Shown in pieces: positions 1 through 7,998 of a stretch of 64,000 nucleotides of DNA. The stretch lies in contig NZ_LMEC01000021.1 of the NCBI RefSeq assembly GCF_001425265.1, positions 124,001 through 188,000 of the forward strand, written 5' to 3'. Origin of the DNA: Massilia sp. Root418. Its GTDB lineage: Bacteria > Pseudomonadota > Gammaproteobacteria > Burkholderiales > Burkholderiaceae_D. A program made the position numbers and the translations under genes. Positions within the stretch are counted from its first letter, which is position 1. The number at the start of each line of letters is the position of its first letter. The notes beneath the pieces are model-generated. The model was not told where the DNA came from. It ran no database searches and worked only from the letters and a program-made list of their open reading frames with translations.

Positions 1-1
1 C

Positions 2-589
2 AACCAGGCGCAAGCCGGCCAGGACGCGCTGCAGATGATGACGGTGCACTCGGCCAAGGGCCTGGAGTTCGACAACGTCTTCATCACCGGCCTGGAAGAG
101 GGCCTGTTCCCGCACGAGAGCAGTTCGAAAGAGGAGGGGGGCGTGGAAGAGGAACGGCGCCTGATGTACGTGGCCATCACGCGCGCGCGCAAGCGCCTGT
201 ACATGTGCTTCTCGCAGACCCGCATGCTGCACGGCCAGACCCGCTACAACATGAAGTCGCGCTTCTTCGACGAGCTGCCGGAAGAGTCCTTGAAGTGGCT
301 CTCGCCCAAGGTGCAGTCGCACTGGTTCGCCAACAAGAAGTCGGCCTGGGACGAGGCGCCGCTCAACCTGGGCAGCGACAACGCGCTGGCCCAGCGCATG
401 GCGCAGAAGACCGCCGGCGGCAGCGGCTGGCGCATCGGCGAATCGGTCGCGCACGGCAAGTTCGGCGAAGGCGTGATCGTCAACATCGAAGGCAGCGGCA
501 CCAACTGCCGCGCGCAGATCAACTTCGGCAGTTGCGGCATGAAGGTGCTGGACCTGAGCGTGGCCAAGCTGGAGCGGCTGGGCCGCTAG
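2..589 (+). CDS. uvrD: DNA helicase II UvrD, C-terminal part (5' cut by window edge)
   Basis: About 195 C-terminal residues of a superfamily 1A 3'-5' DNA helicase remain; the start lies left of the window. The late helicase motifs are visible: TVHSAKGLEFDNVFITGL (the motif V region, which contacts DNA and nucleotide) and YVAITRARKRLY (motif VI, arginine finger). After a variable linker comes a Tudor-like tail (RIGESVAHGKFGEGVIV), the C-terminal module of UvrD/PcrA that binds RNA polymerase. UvrD unwinds DNA in nucleotide excision and mismatch repair. The motifs and tail make UvrD more likely than Rep, but the N-terminal half is not available to confirm it. The gene converges on the next one with a 6-bp gap. 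Confidence 0.9.
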   Translation, partial: NQAQAGQDALQMMTVHSAKGLEFDNVFITGLEEGLFPHESSSKEEGGVEEERRLMYVAITRARKRLYMCFSQTRMLHGQTRYNMKSRFFDELPEESLKWLSPKVQSHWFANKKSAWDEAPLNLGSDNALAQRMAQKTAGGSGWRIGESVAHGKFGEGVIVNIEGSGTNCRAQINFGSCGMKVLDLSVAKLERLGR

Positions 590-595
590 CGGACG

Positions 596-1705
596 CTAGG
601 CCCGCAGAGCCGACTCGCCGGCCGGGCGGCGGGCGGCGAGCCAGCGCTGCGCCATTTTCATGGCGGGCGCTTCAACGTAGTGCCAGCTGAGCATGGCCAG
701 GGGCGCGGCCAGCAGCAGCGACAGGGCCAGCAGCTGCAGGGCGGCTAGCTGCGGCAGCGCCGTCTTCAGCATCAGCATGATGGGCCAGTGGCACAGGTAG
801 AGGCCGTAGGAGTAGTCGTGATGGCGCAGGTGCCGCCAGCCGCGCAGCTGCGCGCTCCCCGCCCACAGCGCGACGGCGCCGGCGGCCAGGGCGATGCCGA
901 ACCAAGTGAAGCTGTTGCCCGCCTGATCCGCTCCGCGCGTAAAATTTAACGCTACGAGGGTACAGGCGCTGGCCGCCTGCACGGGGCCGATGCGCAGTCG
1001 CGCCGCCAGCGTGCAGCACAGCATACCGGCCAGGAACATCGACCACAGCCGTTGTTCCCAAATGTAGTTGCCCGCCACGTCCGGAAACAGGCTGGCTGCC
1101 AGCAGCAGGAAGGCGGCCGTTCCCATCAGCCACTGCCGCAAGGGCAGGGCGGCGGCCACGCCCAGCAGGGCCACCATCACGTACATGCGGCCCTCCCAGT
1201 ACAGAGTCCACAGCGAGCCGTTCAGCGACTGGCCACCCAGCACGCCGGCAATCTGCCATTCCGTGTCCGGTATCGCGTAGCGCAGGCCGTGCAGCGAGAC
1301 ATTGCCCAATATATATTGCCAAGTCGGCAGGCTGAACAGGCCGCCCGCGCCGGGACTTGAAAACCATAGCACTGCGGGGACGGTGGTCAGCAGCACCATT
1401 GCTATCAGGCCCGGCAGGATGCGGGCGGCGCGGCGCACCGCGAAGCGCAGCAGGTGCGGATCGTGCATCCAGCTGCGGGTGATGAAGAAGCCGCTGATCA
1501 GGAAGAACACGGCCACCATCAGGAGGCCAAGGTTGGTGACCGGCTTGAGCAGGCGGCTGACGGGGTCGTCGCCGGGAGAAACGGGCGCCAGCAGGTAGGC
1601 ATGGTGGACCACCACGCCCAAGGCGGCAGCCAGCCGCACCAGGTTAAAACCGTTGTCGCGGGCTGCTGCCGCGTCAGCGAGGGTGCGCGGCGGCACCAGC
1701 GTCAA
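596..1705 (-). CDS. Acyltransferase 3 family membrane protein (OafA/YrhL-like)
   Basis: A 369-residue integral membrane protein with about ten hydrophobic segments. The N-terminus carries the acyltransferase-3 hallmarks: NLVRLAAALGVVVHHAY with the conserved His after the first helix, then FFLISGFFITRSW and the basic RRAARILPGL. Members move acyl groups, often acetyl, onto exported sugars such as O-antigen or exopolysaccharide; the substrate cannot be read here. The only sensible start is a TTG at 1705 that overlaps the upstream stop in a TTGA arrangement, so translation is probably coupled to the upstream gene and initiation weak. It is the last gene of a leftward run beginning near 3920. Confidence 0.85.
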   Translation of the reverse strand: MTLVPPRTLADAAAARDNGFNLVRLAAALGVVVHHAYLLAPVSPGDDPVSRLLKPVTNLGLLMVAVFFLISGFFITRSWMHDPHLLRFAVRRAARILPGLIAMVLLTTVPAVLWFSSPGAGGLFSLPTWQYILGNVSLHGLRYAIPDTEWQIAGVLGGQSLNGSLWTLYWEGRMYVMVALLGVAAALPLRQWLMGTAAFLLLAASLFPDVAGNYIWEQRLWSMFLAGMLCCTLAARLRIGPVQAASACTLVALNFTRGADQAGNSFTWFGIALAAGAVALWAGSAQLRGWRHLRHHDYSYGLYLCHWPIMLMLKTALPQLAALQLLALSLLLAAPLAMLSWHYVEAPAMKMAQRWLAARRPAGESALRA

Positions 1706-2496
1706 GGCGCATCTTCCGGGCGCACATCCCGCGGCGTGTCTTTTGCTGCAGCAGGGTTACCGAAGATCTGCCTATAGCTGGCGTAAAAGGCGCAGTGGAA
1801 CAGCACCGAGAACAGCACCAGTACGATCTGCATCACCATTACCTGCAGGGTCGGACTGCGGCCGAAGACCAGGGTGACGATCTGTGTCAGCAGCAGCATC
1901 AGGCCGAACTGGCTGACGGCAAACACCACGAAGGTCTTGAAGGCGCGCAGCACGCCGAAGAAGCTGAAGAAGATGGCTTTGCCCACGCCCATGTTCTGGA
2001 AGTAGACCAGCGGCGCGGCAAAGCAGAAGGCCATGGCGGCAGGCAGGCCGATGGCCATGATCAGCATCAGCGAGCTGCCCAGGCTGGCATTGCGCGCCTC
2101 CGCGGAATCGTGCGCCACCTTGCCGGTGAGTAGCTTGACCAGCATGCCGTCGCTGGCCAGCGAGGCCAGGCCGATCGCCAGCGCAGCGGCCGACACGTAC
2201 AGCAGCCCCACCGCCAGCAGCTTGGGGAAGGCCGGCTTGCGGAAGCCGGACAGCAACAGCGCCGGCATCACCCGCTTGCCCTGTTCCACGTCCGCGCAGC
2301 CCTGCATGAAGGCCACCGAGAAAGCCGGAATCAGCACGATGGCGGCCAGCTGCCCGACCAGCGGAATAATGCTGAGCACCAGGTTGAGCATGGCGTACAG
2401 CATGGCCAGCGAGGTCAGGCCGCCAGGCTGCTGCCTGAACAATTCAAAGCCCTGTTTGATCCAGAGCCAGCCGGTGCTTGCGGGGAGTTTGCCCAT
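1702..2496 (-). CDS. BPSS1780-like conserved membrane protein
   Basis: A 264-residue protein with about six hydrophobic helices, opening with LPASTGWLWIKQGFELFRQQPGG. This pattern of a short amphipathic head with Trp-Ile-Lys followed by paired helices matches the betaproteobacterial BPSS1780 membrane family, whose function is unknown. No catalytic motif is visible. It starts 9 bp after the end of thrB and overlaps the acyltransferase start by 4 bp, so it is probably co-transcribed with both. Linkage with thrB and the DUF2782 gene is common in Burkholderiales; nothing in the sequence ties it to threonine synthesis. Confidence 0.8.
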   Translation of the reverse strand: MGKLPASTGWLWIKQGFELFRQQPGGLTSLAMLYAMLNLVLSIIPLVGQLAAIVLIPAFSVAFMQGCADVEQGKRVMPALLLSGFRKPAFPKLLAVGLLYVSAAALAIGLASLASDGMLVKLLTGKVAHDSAEARNASLGSSLMLIMAIGLPAAMAFCFAAPLVYFQNMGVGKAIFFSFFGVLRAFKTFVVFAVSQFGLMLLLTQIVTLVFGRSPTLQVMVMQIVLVLFSVLFHCAFYASYRQIFGNPAAAKDTPRDVRPEDAP

Positions 2497-2505
2497 GTCG
2501 GTTTT

Positions 2506-3462
2506 TCAGTACAGTGCGGGTGCCGCAACGGCGATGCGCTCGCGCAGGATGCGTTCAAAGTGGGTGGGATCGTGCGGCGTGAGCATTTCCGCTTCGCGCG
2601 GCAGGTGCAGGTCGTACAGGCGCGAGAGCCAGAAGCGCAGGGCGCCGGCGCGCAGCATGGGCTGCCACGCGGTCTGCTCCGCTGCGGTGAAGGGGCGCAC
2701 GGCGTGGTAGGCGTCCAGCATGGCGCGTACGCGCGCCGTGTCCAGCACGCCGGTGTCGAGGTCGATGCACCAGTCGTTGACCGTCACCGCCACGTCGAAC
2801 AGCCAGCTATCGCAGCCAGCAAAGTAGAAGTCGAAGAAGCCGGTGAGCTTGTCGCCGTCGAACATCACGTTGTTGCGGAACAGGTCGGCGTGCACCGGGC
2901 CTTGCTGCAGCAGCTTGTAGGTGTCGCAGCCGTAGAACGCTTCCTGGAAATGCATCTCCGCGCGCAGCAGGTGGGCTTCGGCGTCGGACAAGAACGGCAG
3001 CACTTGCGGCGTGGCCCAGTTCCACCAGTCCAGGCCGCGCAGATTGGGCTGCTGCGCCGGGTAGTCCAGCGCGGCCACGTGCATTTTCGCCAGCATGGCG
3101 CCCACTTCGGCGCAATGCACCGGCTGCGGGTCCATCTGCGACTTGCCGACCAGCTTGGTGACGATGGAGGCGGGCTTGCCGTGCAAGGCCACCACCAGCT
3201 CGCCTTGCGCGTTGGCGACCGGGGCGGGCACGGCCACGCCGCGCTCGGCCAGGTGGCGCATCAGGTTCAAATAGAAGGGAAGCTGCTCGAAAGACAGGTT
3301 CTCAAAAATCGTGAGGACGTAGTCGCCGCTCTCGGTAGTGAGAAAGAAGTTGCTGTTTTCGATGCCGGAGGCGATGCCTTTGATCGCCACCGGTTTGCCG
3401 AGAGGAAATTGCGTGATCCACTGGCTGACGTCATCCAGGCTGACCGGGGTAAAAACTGCCAT
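2506..3462 (-). CDS. thrB: Homoserine kinase (ThrB, APH-fold type)
   Basis: A 318-residue cytoplasmic kinase that phosphorylates homoserine with ATP to give O-phosphohomoserine, the step before threonine synthase. It is the aminoglycoside-phosphotransferase-fold version of betaproteobacteria and pseudomonads, not the GHMP-fold ThrB of E. coli. Evidence is the N-terminal AVFTPVSLDDVSQWI, the nucleotide-binding region KGIASGIENSNFFLTT, the catalytic loop VHADLFRNNVMFDG (Asp as base, Asn for metal), and the second metal-binding motif GFFDFYFAGCDSWLFD. Length and both ends match the family. It lies 59 bp downstream of the DUF2782 gene on the same strand and leads into the BPSS1780-like gene. Confidence 0.93.
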   Translation of the reverse strand: MAVFTPVSLDDVSQWITQFPLGKPVAIKGIASGIENSNFFLTTESGDYVLTIFENLSFEQLPFYLNLMRHLAERGVAVPAPVANAQGELVVALHGKPASIVTKLVGKSQMDPQPVHCAEVGAMLAKMHVAALDYPAQQPNLRGLDWWNWATPQVLPFLSDAEAHLLRAEMHFQEAFYGCDTYKLLQQGPVHADLFRNNVMFDGDKLTGFFDFYFAGCDSWLFDVAVTVNDWCIDLDTGVLDTARVRAMLDAYHAVRPFTAAEQTAWQPMLRAGALRFWLSRLYDLHLPREAEMLTPHDPTHFERILRERIAVAAPALY

Positions 3463-3521
3463 GAGAAGCGATTAAGTTGAATTAAGCTGCGGAAGCAAGA
3501 AGCTGCTGACTCAGCGCAGGC

Positions 3522-3920
3522 TCAGCGTTTGGCTGGCGGTGGCGGGGCGGGCGTGTCGTCGGCCGCCTCGTCTTCCTTCTGCTTGGTCTTCTTCTTGCCG
3601 ATGTCGAATTCCATCACGGTCCACTGCGGGCCGCGGTTGGCCTGGCCGGCGGCGTCGCCGGGCAGGGCCGTGGTGCTGGTGGTGTTTTGCGCCTTGACGG
3701 TGTAGGTGCTGGGGCCGCTCTTGACCTTGGCCTCCGTCACCCGCCCGCCTTCGCGCTTTTCCGTGACCTTGCGTTCGTTGGCCGGCTTGGTGGTAACCGT
3801 GATCGGCGTATCAACTTCTTCGATTTTGTCGAGTTTGGGGGGCGCGGCCGAAGGCGTTTGTGCCTGGGCGACGCTGCTCAGGGCGAGAACGAGAACTGGC
3901 CAGATTATGGATGCACGCAT
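3522..3920 (-). CDS. Exported DUF2782-family protein
   Basis: A 132-residue protein. The start at 3920 is chosen because it places a clean signal peptide (MRASIIWPVLVLALSSVAQA) at the N-terminus; a longer open frame upstream would put 19 polar residues ahead of it. The mature part is charged and rich in Thr, Lys and Glu, with a short conserved core near TPITVTTKPANERKVTEKR and a second near GPQWTVMEFDIG, ending in an acidic-proline tail. This matches the small periplasmic DUF2782 family often found between polA and thrB in betaproteobacteria. Function unknown. It is divergent from polA and heads the leftward run into thrB. Confidence 0.75.
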   Translation of the reverse strand: MRASIIWPVLVLALSSVAQAQTPSAAPPKLDKIEEVDTPITVTTKPANERKVTEKREGGRVTEAKVKSGPSTYTVKAQNTTSTTALPGDAAGQANRGPQWTVMEFDIGKKKTKQKEDEAADDTPAPPPPAKR

Positions 3921-4059
3921 GATGAATACCGCCCTGTTAGGTGAATTGCTAGTTTCTGTATGTGCCCATTGTAACAAACCGACACGGTTCCGGTTTTAAA
4001 ATAGTCTGCGATAATGGCCGACTACTTAGTGATAACGCCGCAACGCTTAATTTTCTCAT

Positions 4060-6861
4060 ATGCAAAAGACCCTGCTGCTGGTTGACGGTTCCAGCTACCT
4101 CTACCGAGCCTTCCACGCGCTGCCCGACCTGCGCAGCCCGGACGGCCATCCGACCGGTGCCATGCACGGCATGGTCAACATGCTGCGCCGCCTGCGCGCC
4201 GATTTCCCCGCCGCCTACATTGCCTGCGTGTTCGACGCCAAGGGCAAGACCTTCCGCGACGATATGTATCCGGAATACAAGGCCACGCGCGCCTCCATGC
4301 CGGACGACCTGCGCCTGCAGATCGAGCCCATCCACGAGGCGGTGCGCGCCATGGGCTGGCCCATCCTGATGGTGGAGGGCGTGGAGGCGGACGACGTGAT
4401 CGGCACCTTGTGCGTGGACGCGGTGAAGGCGGGCCTGGACGTGGTGGTGTCCACCGGCGACAAGGATCTGGCCCAGCTGGTCAACCCGCACGTCATGCTG
4501 ATCAACACCATGACCAACGAGAAGATGGACGAGCCGGGCGTGCTGGCCAAGTTCGGCGTGCCGCCCAACCGCATCATCGATTACCTGACCCTGATCGGCG
4601 ACACGGTCGACAACGTGCCTGGCGTGGCCAAGTGCGGCCCGAAAACCGCGCTCAAGTGGCTTACCGCCTACGATAGCCTGGACGGCGTGATGGCCAACGC
4701 GGACAAGATCACCGGCGCGGTCGGCGAGAACCTGCGCGCCGCGCTGCCCTGGCTGCCGAAGGGCCGCGAGCTGATCACCGTGAAGACCGACTGCGACCTG
4801 AGCGCGCACATGATGTCGATCTCGGAAACCCTGGTGGCGCGCGGCGAGGACAAGGAATCACTGCTGGCCTTCTTCTCGAAGTACGGCTTCAAGACGCTGC
4901 TGCGCGAACTGGGCGGCCTGACGCCGGCTGCGCCCATCGGCGCCGGCGGGGCGGGCGCGCCGTCCGCAGCCACCGGCGCAGGCGCAGCGGGCGCGCCGTC
5001 GGGCGCGATCGCCGCCGGCGGTGCGAATGGGGACTTGTTTGCCGCCGCACCGGCCAGCGTCAGCTACGAAACCGTGCTCACCGAGGCGGACCTGGACCGC
5101 TGGATTGCCCGTATCGAAGCGGCCGAACTGACGGCGGTGGACACCGAAACCACCTCGCTGGAGCCGATGACGGCGGAAATGGTGGGCATCTCGCTGGCCA
5201 CCGAGCCGGGCCAGGCCTGCTACATCCCGGTGGCGCACCGCTACCAGGGCGTGCCGGAGCAGCTGAGCCGCGAACTGGTGCTGGAGAAGCTCAAGCCCTG
5301 GCTGGAGGACGGTTCCAAGCCCAAGGTCGGCCAGAACCTGAAGTACGACGCGCACATCTTCGCCAACCACGGCGTGGCGCTGCGCGGCATCGTGCACGAC
5401 ACGCTGCTGCAGTCCTACGTGTTTGAATCGCACCGCACCCATGACATGGACAGCCTGGCCCTGCGCCACCTGAACCACACCACGATTCCCTTCGTGGACG
5501 TGTGCGGCAAGGGCGCCAAGCAGATCACCTTCGACCAGGTGGAAATCGGCCGTGCCACCGAGTACGCGGCGGAAGACGCCGACATCACGCTGCGCCTGCA
5601 CCTGGCCATGCACGGCAACGTCTCGTCCGACGACAAGCTGACCCACATCTACAGCAAGATCGAGCTGCCGACCGCCATCGTGCTGCAGAAGATCGAGCGC
5701 AACGGCGTGATGATCGACGCGGCCCTGCTCAAGACGCAGTCCGAGGAACTGGGCGCGCGCATCGTCGAGCTGGAAGCCAAGGCGCACGAGCTGGCCGAGC
5801 AGCCCTTCAACCTCGGCTCGCCCAAGCAGATCGGCGAAATCTTCTTCGAGAAGCTGAAGCTGCCGGTGGTGAAAAAGACCCCCAGCGGCGCCCCCTCCAC
5901 CGACGAGGAAGTGCTGCAAAAGCTGGCCGAGGATTATCCGCTGCCGAAAGTGCTGCTGGAATACCGCGGCATGGCCAAGCTGAAGTCCACCTACACCGAC
6001 AAGCTGCCGCTGATGATCAACAAGGCCACCGGCCGCGTGCACACCAATTACGCGCAGGCGGTGGCGGTGACGGGCCGCCTGGCCTCCAACGACCCGAACC
6101 TGCAGAACATCCCGATCCGCACGGCCGAAGGGCGCCGCATCCGCGAAGCCTTCGTGGCGCCGCCTGGCAGCCATATCGTCTCGGCCGACTATTCGCAGAT
6201 CGAGCTGCGCATCATGGCGCACATCTCGGAAGACGAGAACATGCTGCGCGCGTTCGCCGAAGGCGAGGACATCCACCGCGCCACCGCCGCCGAGATCTTC
6301 GGCGTGGCGCCGGCCGAAGTCACCAGCGAGCAGCGGCGCTACGCCAAGGTGATCAACTTCGGCCTGATCTACGGCATGAGCGCCTTCGGCCTGGCCGCCA
6401 ACCTGGGCATCGACCGCACCGCCGCGCAGAACTATATCGACCGCTACTTCGCGCGCTTCTCCGGCGTGAAGGCCTATATGGACGACACCCGCCTGCAGGC
6501 CAAGGCCAAGGGCTACGTGGAGACCGTGTTCGGCCGCCGCCTGTGGCTGCCCGAGATCAATTCGCCGAACGGCCCGCGCCGCCAGGGCGCCGAGCGCGCG
6601 GCGATCAACGCGCCGATGCAGGGCACGGCGGCCGACCTGATCAAGCTGGCCATGATCGCGGTGCAGGACTGGCTGGAGCAGGACGGCCTGAAAACCCGCA
6701 TGATCATGCAGGTGCACGACGAACTGGTGCTGGAGGTGCCGGACGACGAGCTGGCGCTGGTGCGCGAAAAGCTGCCGCAGCTGATGGCCGGCGTGGCGCA
6801 GCTGAAGGTGCCGCTGCTGGCGGAGGTCGGCGTGGGCAAGAATTGGGAGGAGGCGCACTGA
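4060..6861 (+). CDS. polA: DNA polymerase I
   Basis: A 933-residue polymerase with all three classical domains. Residues 1-290 are the 5'-3' exonuclease (LLVDGSSYLYRAFHALP at the start). A Gly/Ala-rich linker follows at about 285-330. Residues 334-520 are the 3'-5' proofreading domain with intact acidic residues (Asp361 and Glu363 in VDTETTSLEP, then QNLKYDAHIF and YAAEDADITLRLH). Residues 530-933 are the polymerase, with motif A SADYSQIELR (Asp710), the O-helix region YAKVINFGLIYGMS, and motif C QVHDELVLEVP (Asp887, Glu888). The enzyme removes RNA primers and fills gaps. The linker is longer and lower in complexity than in E. coli. A REP hairpin pair begins 1 bp after the stop. Confidence 0.97.
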   Translation: MQKTLLLVDGSSYLYRAFHALPDLRSPDGHPTGAMHGMVNMLRRLRADFPAAYIACVFDAKGKTFRDDMYPEYKATRASMPDDLRLQIEPIHEAVRAMGWPILMVEGVEADDVIGTLCVDAVKAGLDVVVSTGDKDLAQLVNPHVMLINTMTNEKMDEPGVLAKFGVPPNRIIDYLTLIGDTVDNVPGVAKCGPKTALKWLTAYDSLDGVMANADKITGAVGENLRAALPWLPKGRELITVKTDCDLSAHMMSISETLVARGEDKESLLAFFSKYGFKTLLRELGGLTPAAPIGAGGAGAPSAATGAGAAGAPSGAIAAGGANGDLFAAAPASVSYETVLTEADLDRWIARIEAAELTAVDTETTSLEPMTAEMVGISLATEPGQACYIPVAHRYQGVPEQLSRELVLEKLKPWLEDGSKPKVGQNLKYDAHIFANHGVALRGIVHDTLLQSYVFESHRTHDMDSLALRHLNHTTIPFVDVCGKGAKQITFDQVEIGRATEYAAEDADITLRLHLAMHGNVSSDDKLTHIYSKIELPTAIVLQKIERNGVMIDAALLKTQSEELGARIVELEAKAHELAEQPFNLGSPKQIGEIFFEKLKLPVVKKTPSGAPSTDEEVLQKLAEDYPLPKVLLEYRGMAKLKSTYTDKLPLMINKATGRVHTNYAQAVAVTGRLASNDPNLQNIPIRTAEGRRIREAFVAPPGSHIVSADYSQIELRIMAHISEDENMLRAFAEGEDIHRATAAEIFGVAPAEVTSEQRRYAKVINFGLIYGMSAFGLAANLGIDRTAAQNYIDRYFARFSGVKAYMDDTRLQAKAKGYVETVFGRRLWLPEINSPNGPRRQGAERAAINAPMQGTAADLIKLAMIAVQDWLEQDGLKTRMIMQVHDELVLEVPDDELALVREKLPQLMAGVAQLKVPLLAEVGVGKNWEEAH

Positions 6862-6862
6862 C

Positions 6863-6896
6863 GGCGGGTTACGCGCTGCGCGCTAACCCGCCCTAC
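6863..6896 (-). repeat. REP hairpin, copy 1 (head-to-head with copy 2)
   Basis: Foot GGCGGGTTA pairs with TAACCCGCC, there is one unpaired C after the foot, then inner stem GCGC/GCGC around loop TGC. On the minus strand it begins with the GTAG tetranucleotide typical of RAYT-associated REP sequences. It starts 1 bp after the polA stop codon, so it may also end or stabilise the polA transcript. Confidence 0.9.
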
Positions 6897-6920
6897 GGTC
6901 CGCCGCCGCAACAGGGGGCC

Positions 6921-6952
6921 GTAGGGCGGGTTAGGCGCAGCCGTAACCCGCC
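6921..6952 (+). repeat. REP hairpin, copy 2
   Basis: GTAG head, the same 9-bp foot, the same bulged C and loop TGC when read on the minus strand, but an inner stem of GGC/GCC. It faces copy 1 head to head with 24 bp between them, forming a BIME-like pair between polA and the hydrolase gene. Confidence 0.9.
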
Positions 6953-6995
6953 GTGGTCCGCCGCACACTGTGACGTAACCACTGGAGGGAAACAG

Positions 6996-7880
6996 ATGAA
7001 AGATTTGTTGAACGACGCGGCAAGCCTGAACGAAAAACACCTGAACGACGGCGTACCCCGCCGCGATTTCCTGAAAGTGGCGCTGGGCACCGGCTTCGCT
7101 GCCGCCGCGCTGCCGGTGATGGCGCAGAACGTCGTCAAGACCGACACCGAGGGCCTGACCGCCGGCACCGTCACGGTCACCGTGAACGGCACCGCCGTGC
7201 CGGTCTACCGCGCCCAGCCGGCCGGCAAGACCGGCCTGCCCGTGATCCTGGTGATCTCCGAAATCTTCGGCGTGCACGAGCATATCGCCGATGTGGCGCG
7301 CCGCTTCGCCAAGCTGGGCTACCTGGCGCTGGCGCCGGACCTGTTCGTGCGCCAGGGCGACGCCACCAAGGCGCCGTCGCAGGCCGAGCTGATGAAGAAC
7401 ATCGTCGGCAAGACGCCGGACAGCGAAGTGCTGGCCGACCTGGACGCCGTGGTGGCCTGGGCCAAGGCCAACGGCGGCAACACGGACAAGCTGGGCGTCA
7501 CCGGCTTCTGCTGGGGCGGCCGTCAGACCTGGCTGTACGCCGCGCACAACCCGAACGTGAAGGCCGGCGTGGCCTGGTATGGCCGCGTGGTGGGCGAGAA
7601 AAGCGCCATCAGCCCCGTGCATCCGATCGACGTGGCCGACAAGATCAAGGCTCCCATACTGGGCCTGTACGGCGCCAAGGACACCGGCATCCCGGTGGAA
7701 TCGCTGGACAAGCTGAAGGCGGCGCTGGCGGCGGCCGGCAACACCAAGTCCACCATCGTGGTCTACCCCAACTCGGGCCACGCCTTCCACGCCGACTACC
7801 GTCCCAGCTACAACGAAGCCGACGCCAAGGACGGTTTTGCGCGCGCCGTGGCCTGGTTCAAGGCCAATGGCGTTGCATAA
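6996..7880 (+). CDS. Dienelactone hydrolase family protein, Tat-exported
   Basis: A 294-residue alpha/beta hydrolase. The start at 6996 follows a GGAGGGA ribosome-binding site. A twin-arginine signal is clear: PRRDFLKVALGTGFAAAALPVMA at about residues 24-47 carries RRDFLK and a hydrophobic stretch, so the enzyme is probably exported folded to the periplasm. The catalytic triad matches dienelactone hydrolase: Cys172 in GFCWGG, Asp229 in GAKDTGIP and His262 in SGHAFHADY. The family type enzyme is carboxymethylenebutenolidase, which opens dienelactones in chlorocatechol breakdown, but exported homologues with a Tat signal have no firm substrate. No catechol pathway genes are nearby, so the substrate is open. 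Confidence 0.9.
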   Translation: MKDLLNDAASLNEKHLNDGVPRRDFLKVALGTGFAAAALPVMAQNVVKTDTEGLTAGTVTVTVNGTAVPVYRAQPAGKTGLPVILVISEIFGVHEHIADVARRFAKLGYLALAPDLFVRQGDATKAPSQAELMKNIVGKTPDSEVLADLDAVVAWAKANGGNTDKLGVTGFCWGGRQTWLYAAHNPNVKAGVAWYGRVVGEKSAISPVHPIDVADKIKAPILGLYGAKDTGIPVESLDKLKAALAAAGNTKSTIVVYPNSGHAFHADYRPSYNEADAKDGFARAVAWFKANGVA

Positions 7881-7897
7881 CTGAGCAGAAAATCGGG

Positions 7898-7920
7898 CCG
7901 GGCGGTAAAATGCCCGGTTT
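7898..7920 (+). terminator. Possible weak terminator after the dienelactone hydrolase
   Basis: CCGGGC at 7898 pairs with GCCCGG at 7912 around an 8-nt loop and is followed by only three Ts. It lies 18 bp past the stop. The short T tract makes it a weak candidate. Confidence 0.3.
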
Positions 7921-7998
7921 GCGCCGGCATCCAGGCGCGGAACGCGGCAGGCGCCGGGCCCCGGCTGCGTTCCCAGGCAGTGCTCAAGAGGCAATAAA

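Noticed and set aside
3969..4002. TTGTAA with TAAAAT as a polA promoter
   Set aside because: The spacing is 22 bp, too long for a sigma-70 promoter.
4858..6858. A 666-codon open frame antisense to polA
   Set aside because: Its protein is rich in His, Arg, Gln and Val with no domain, the typical shadow of a GC-rich gene on the other strand; polA is complete and conserved.
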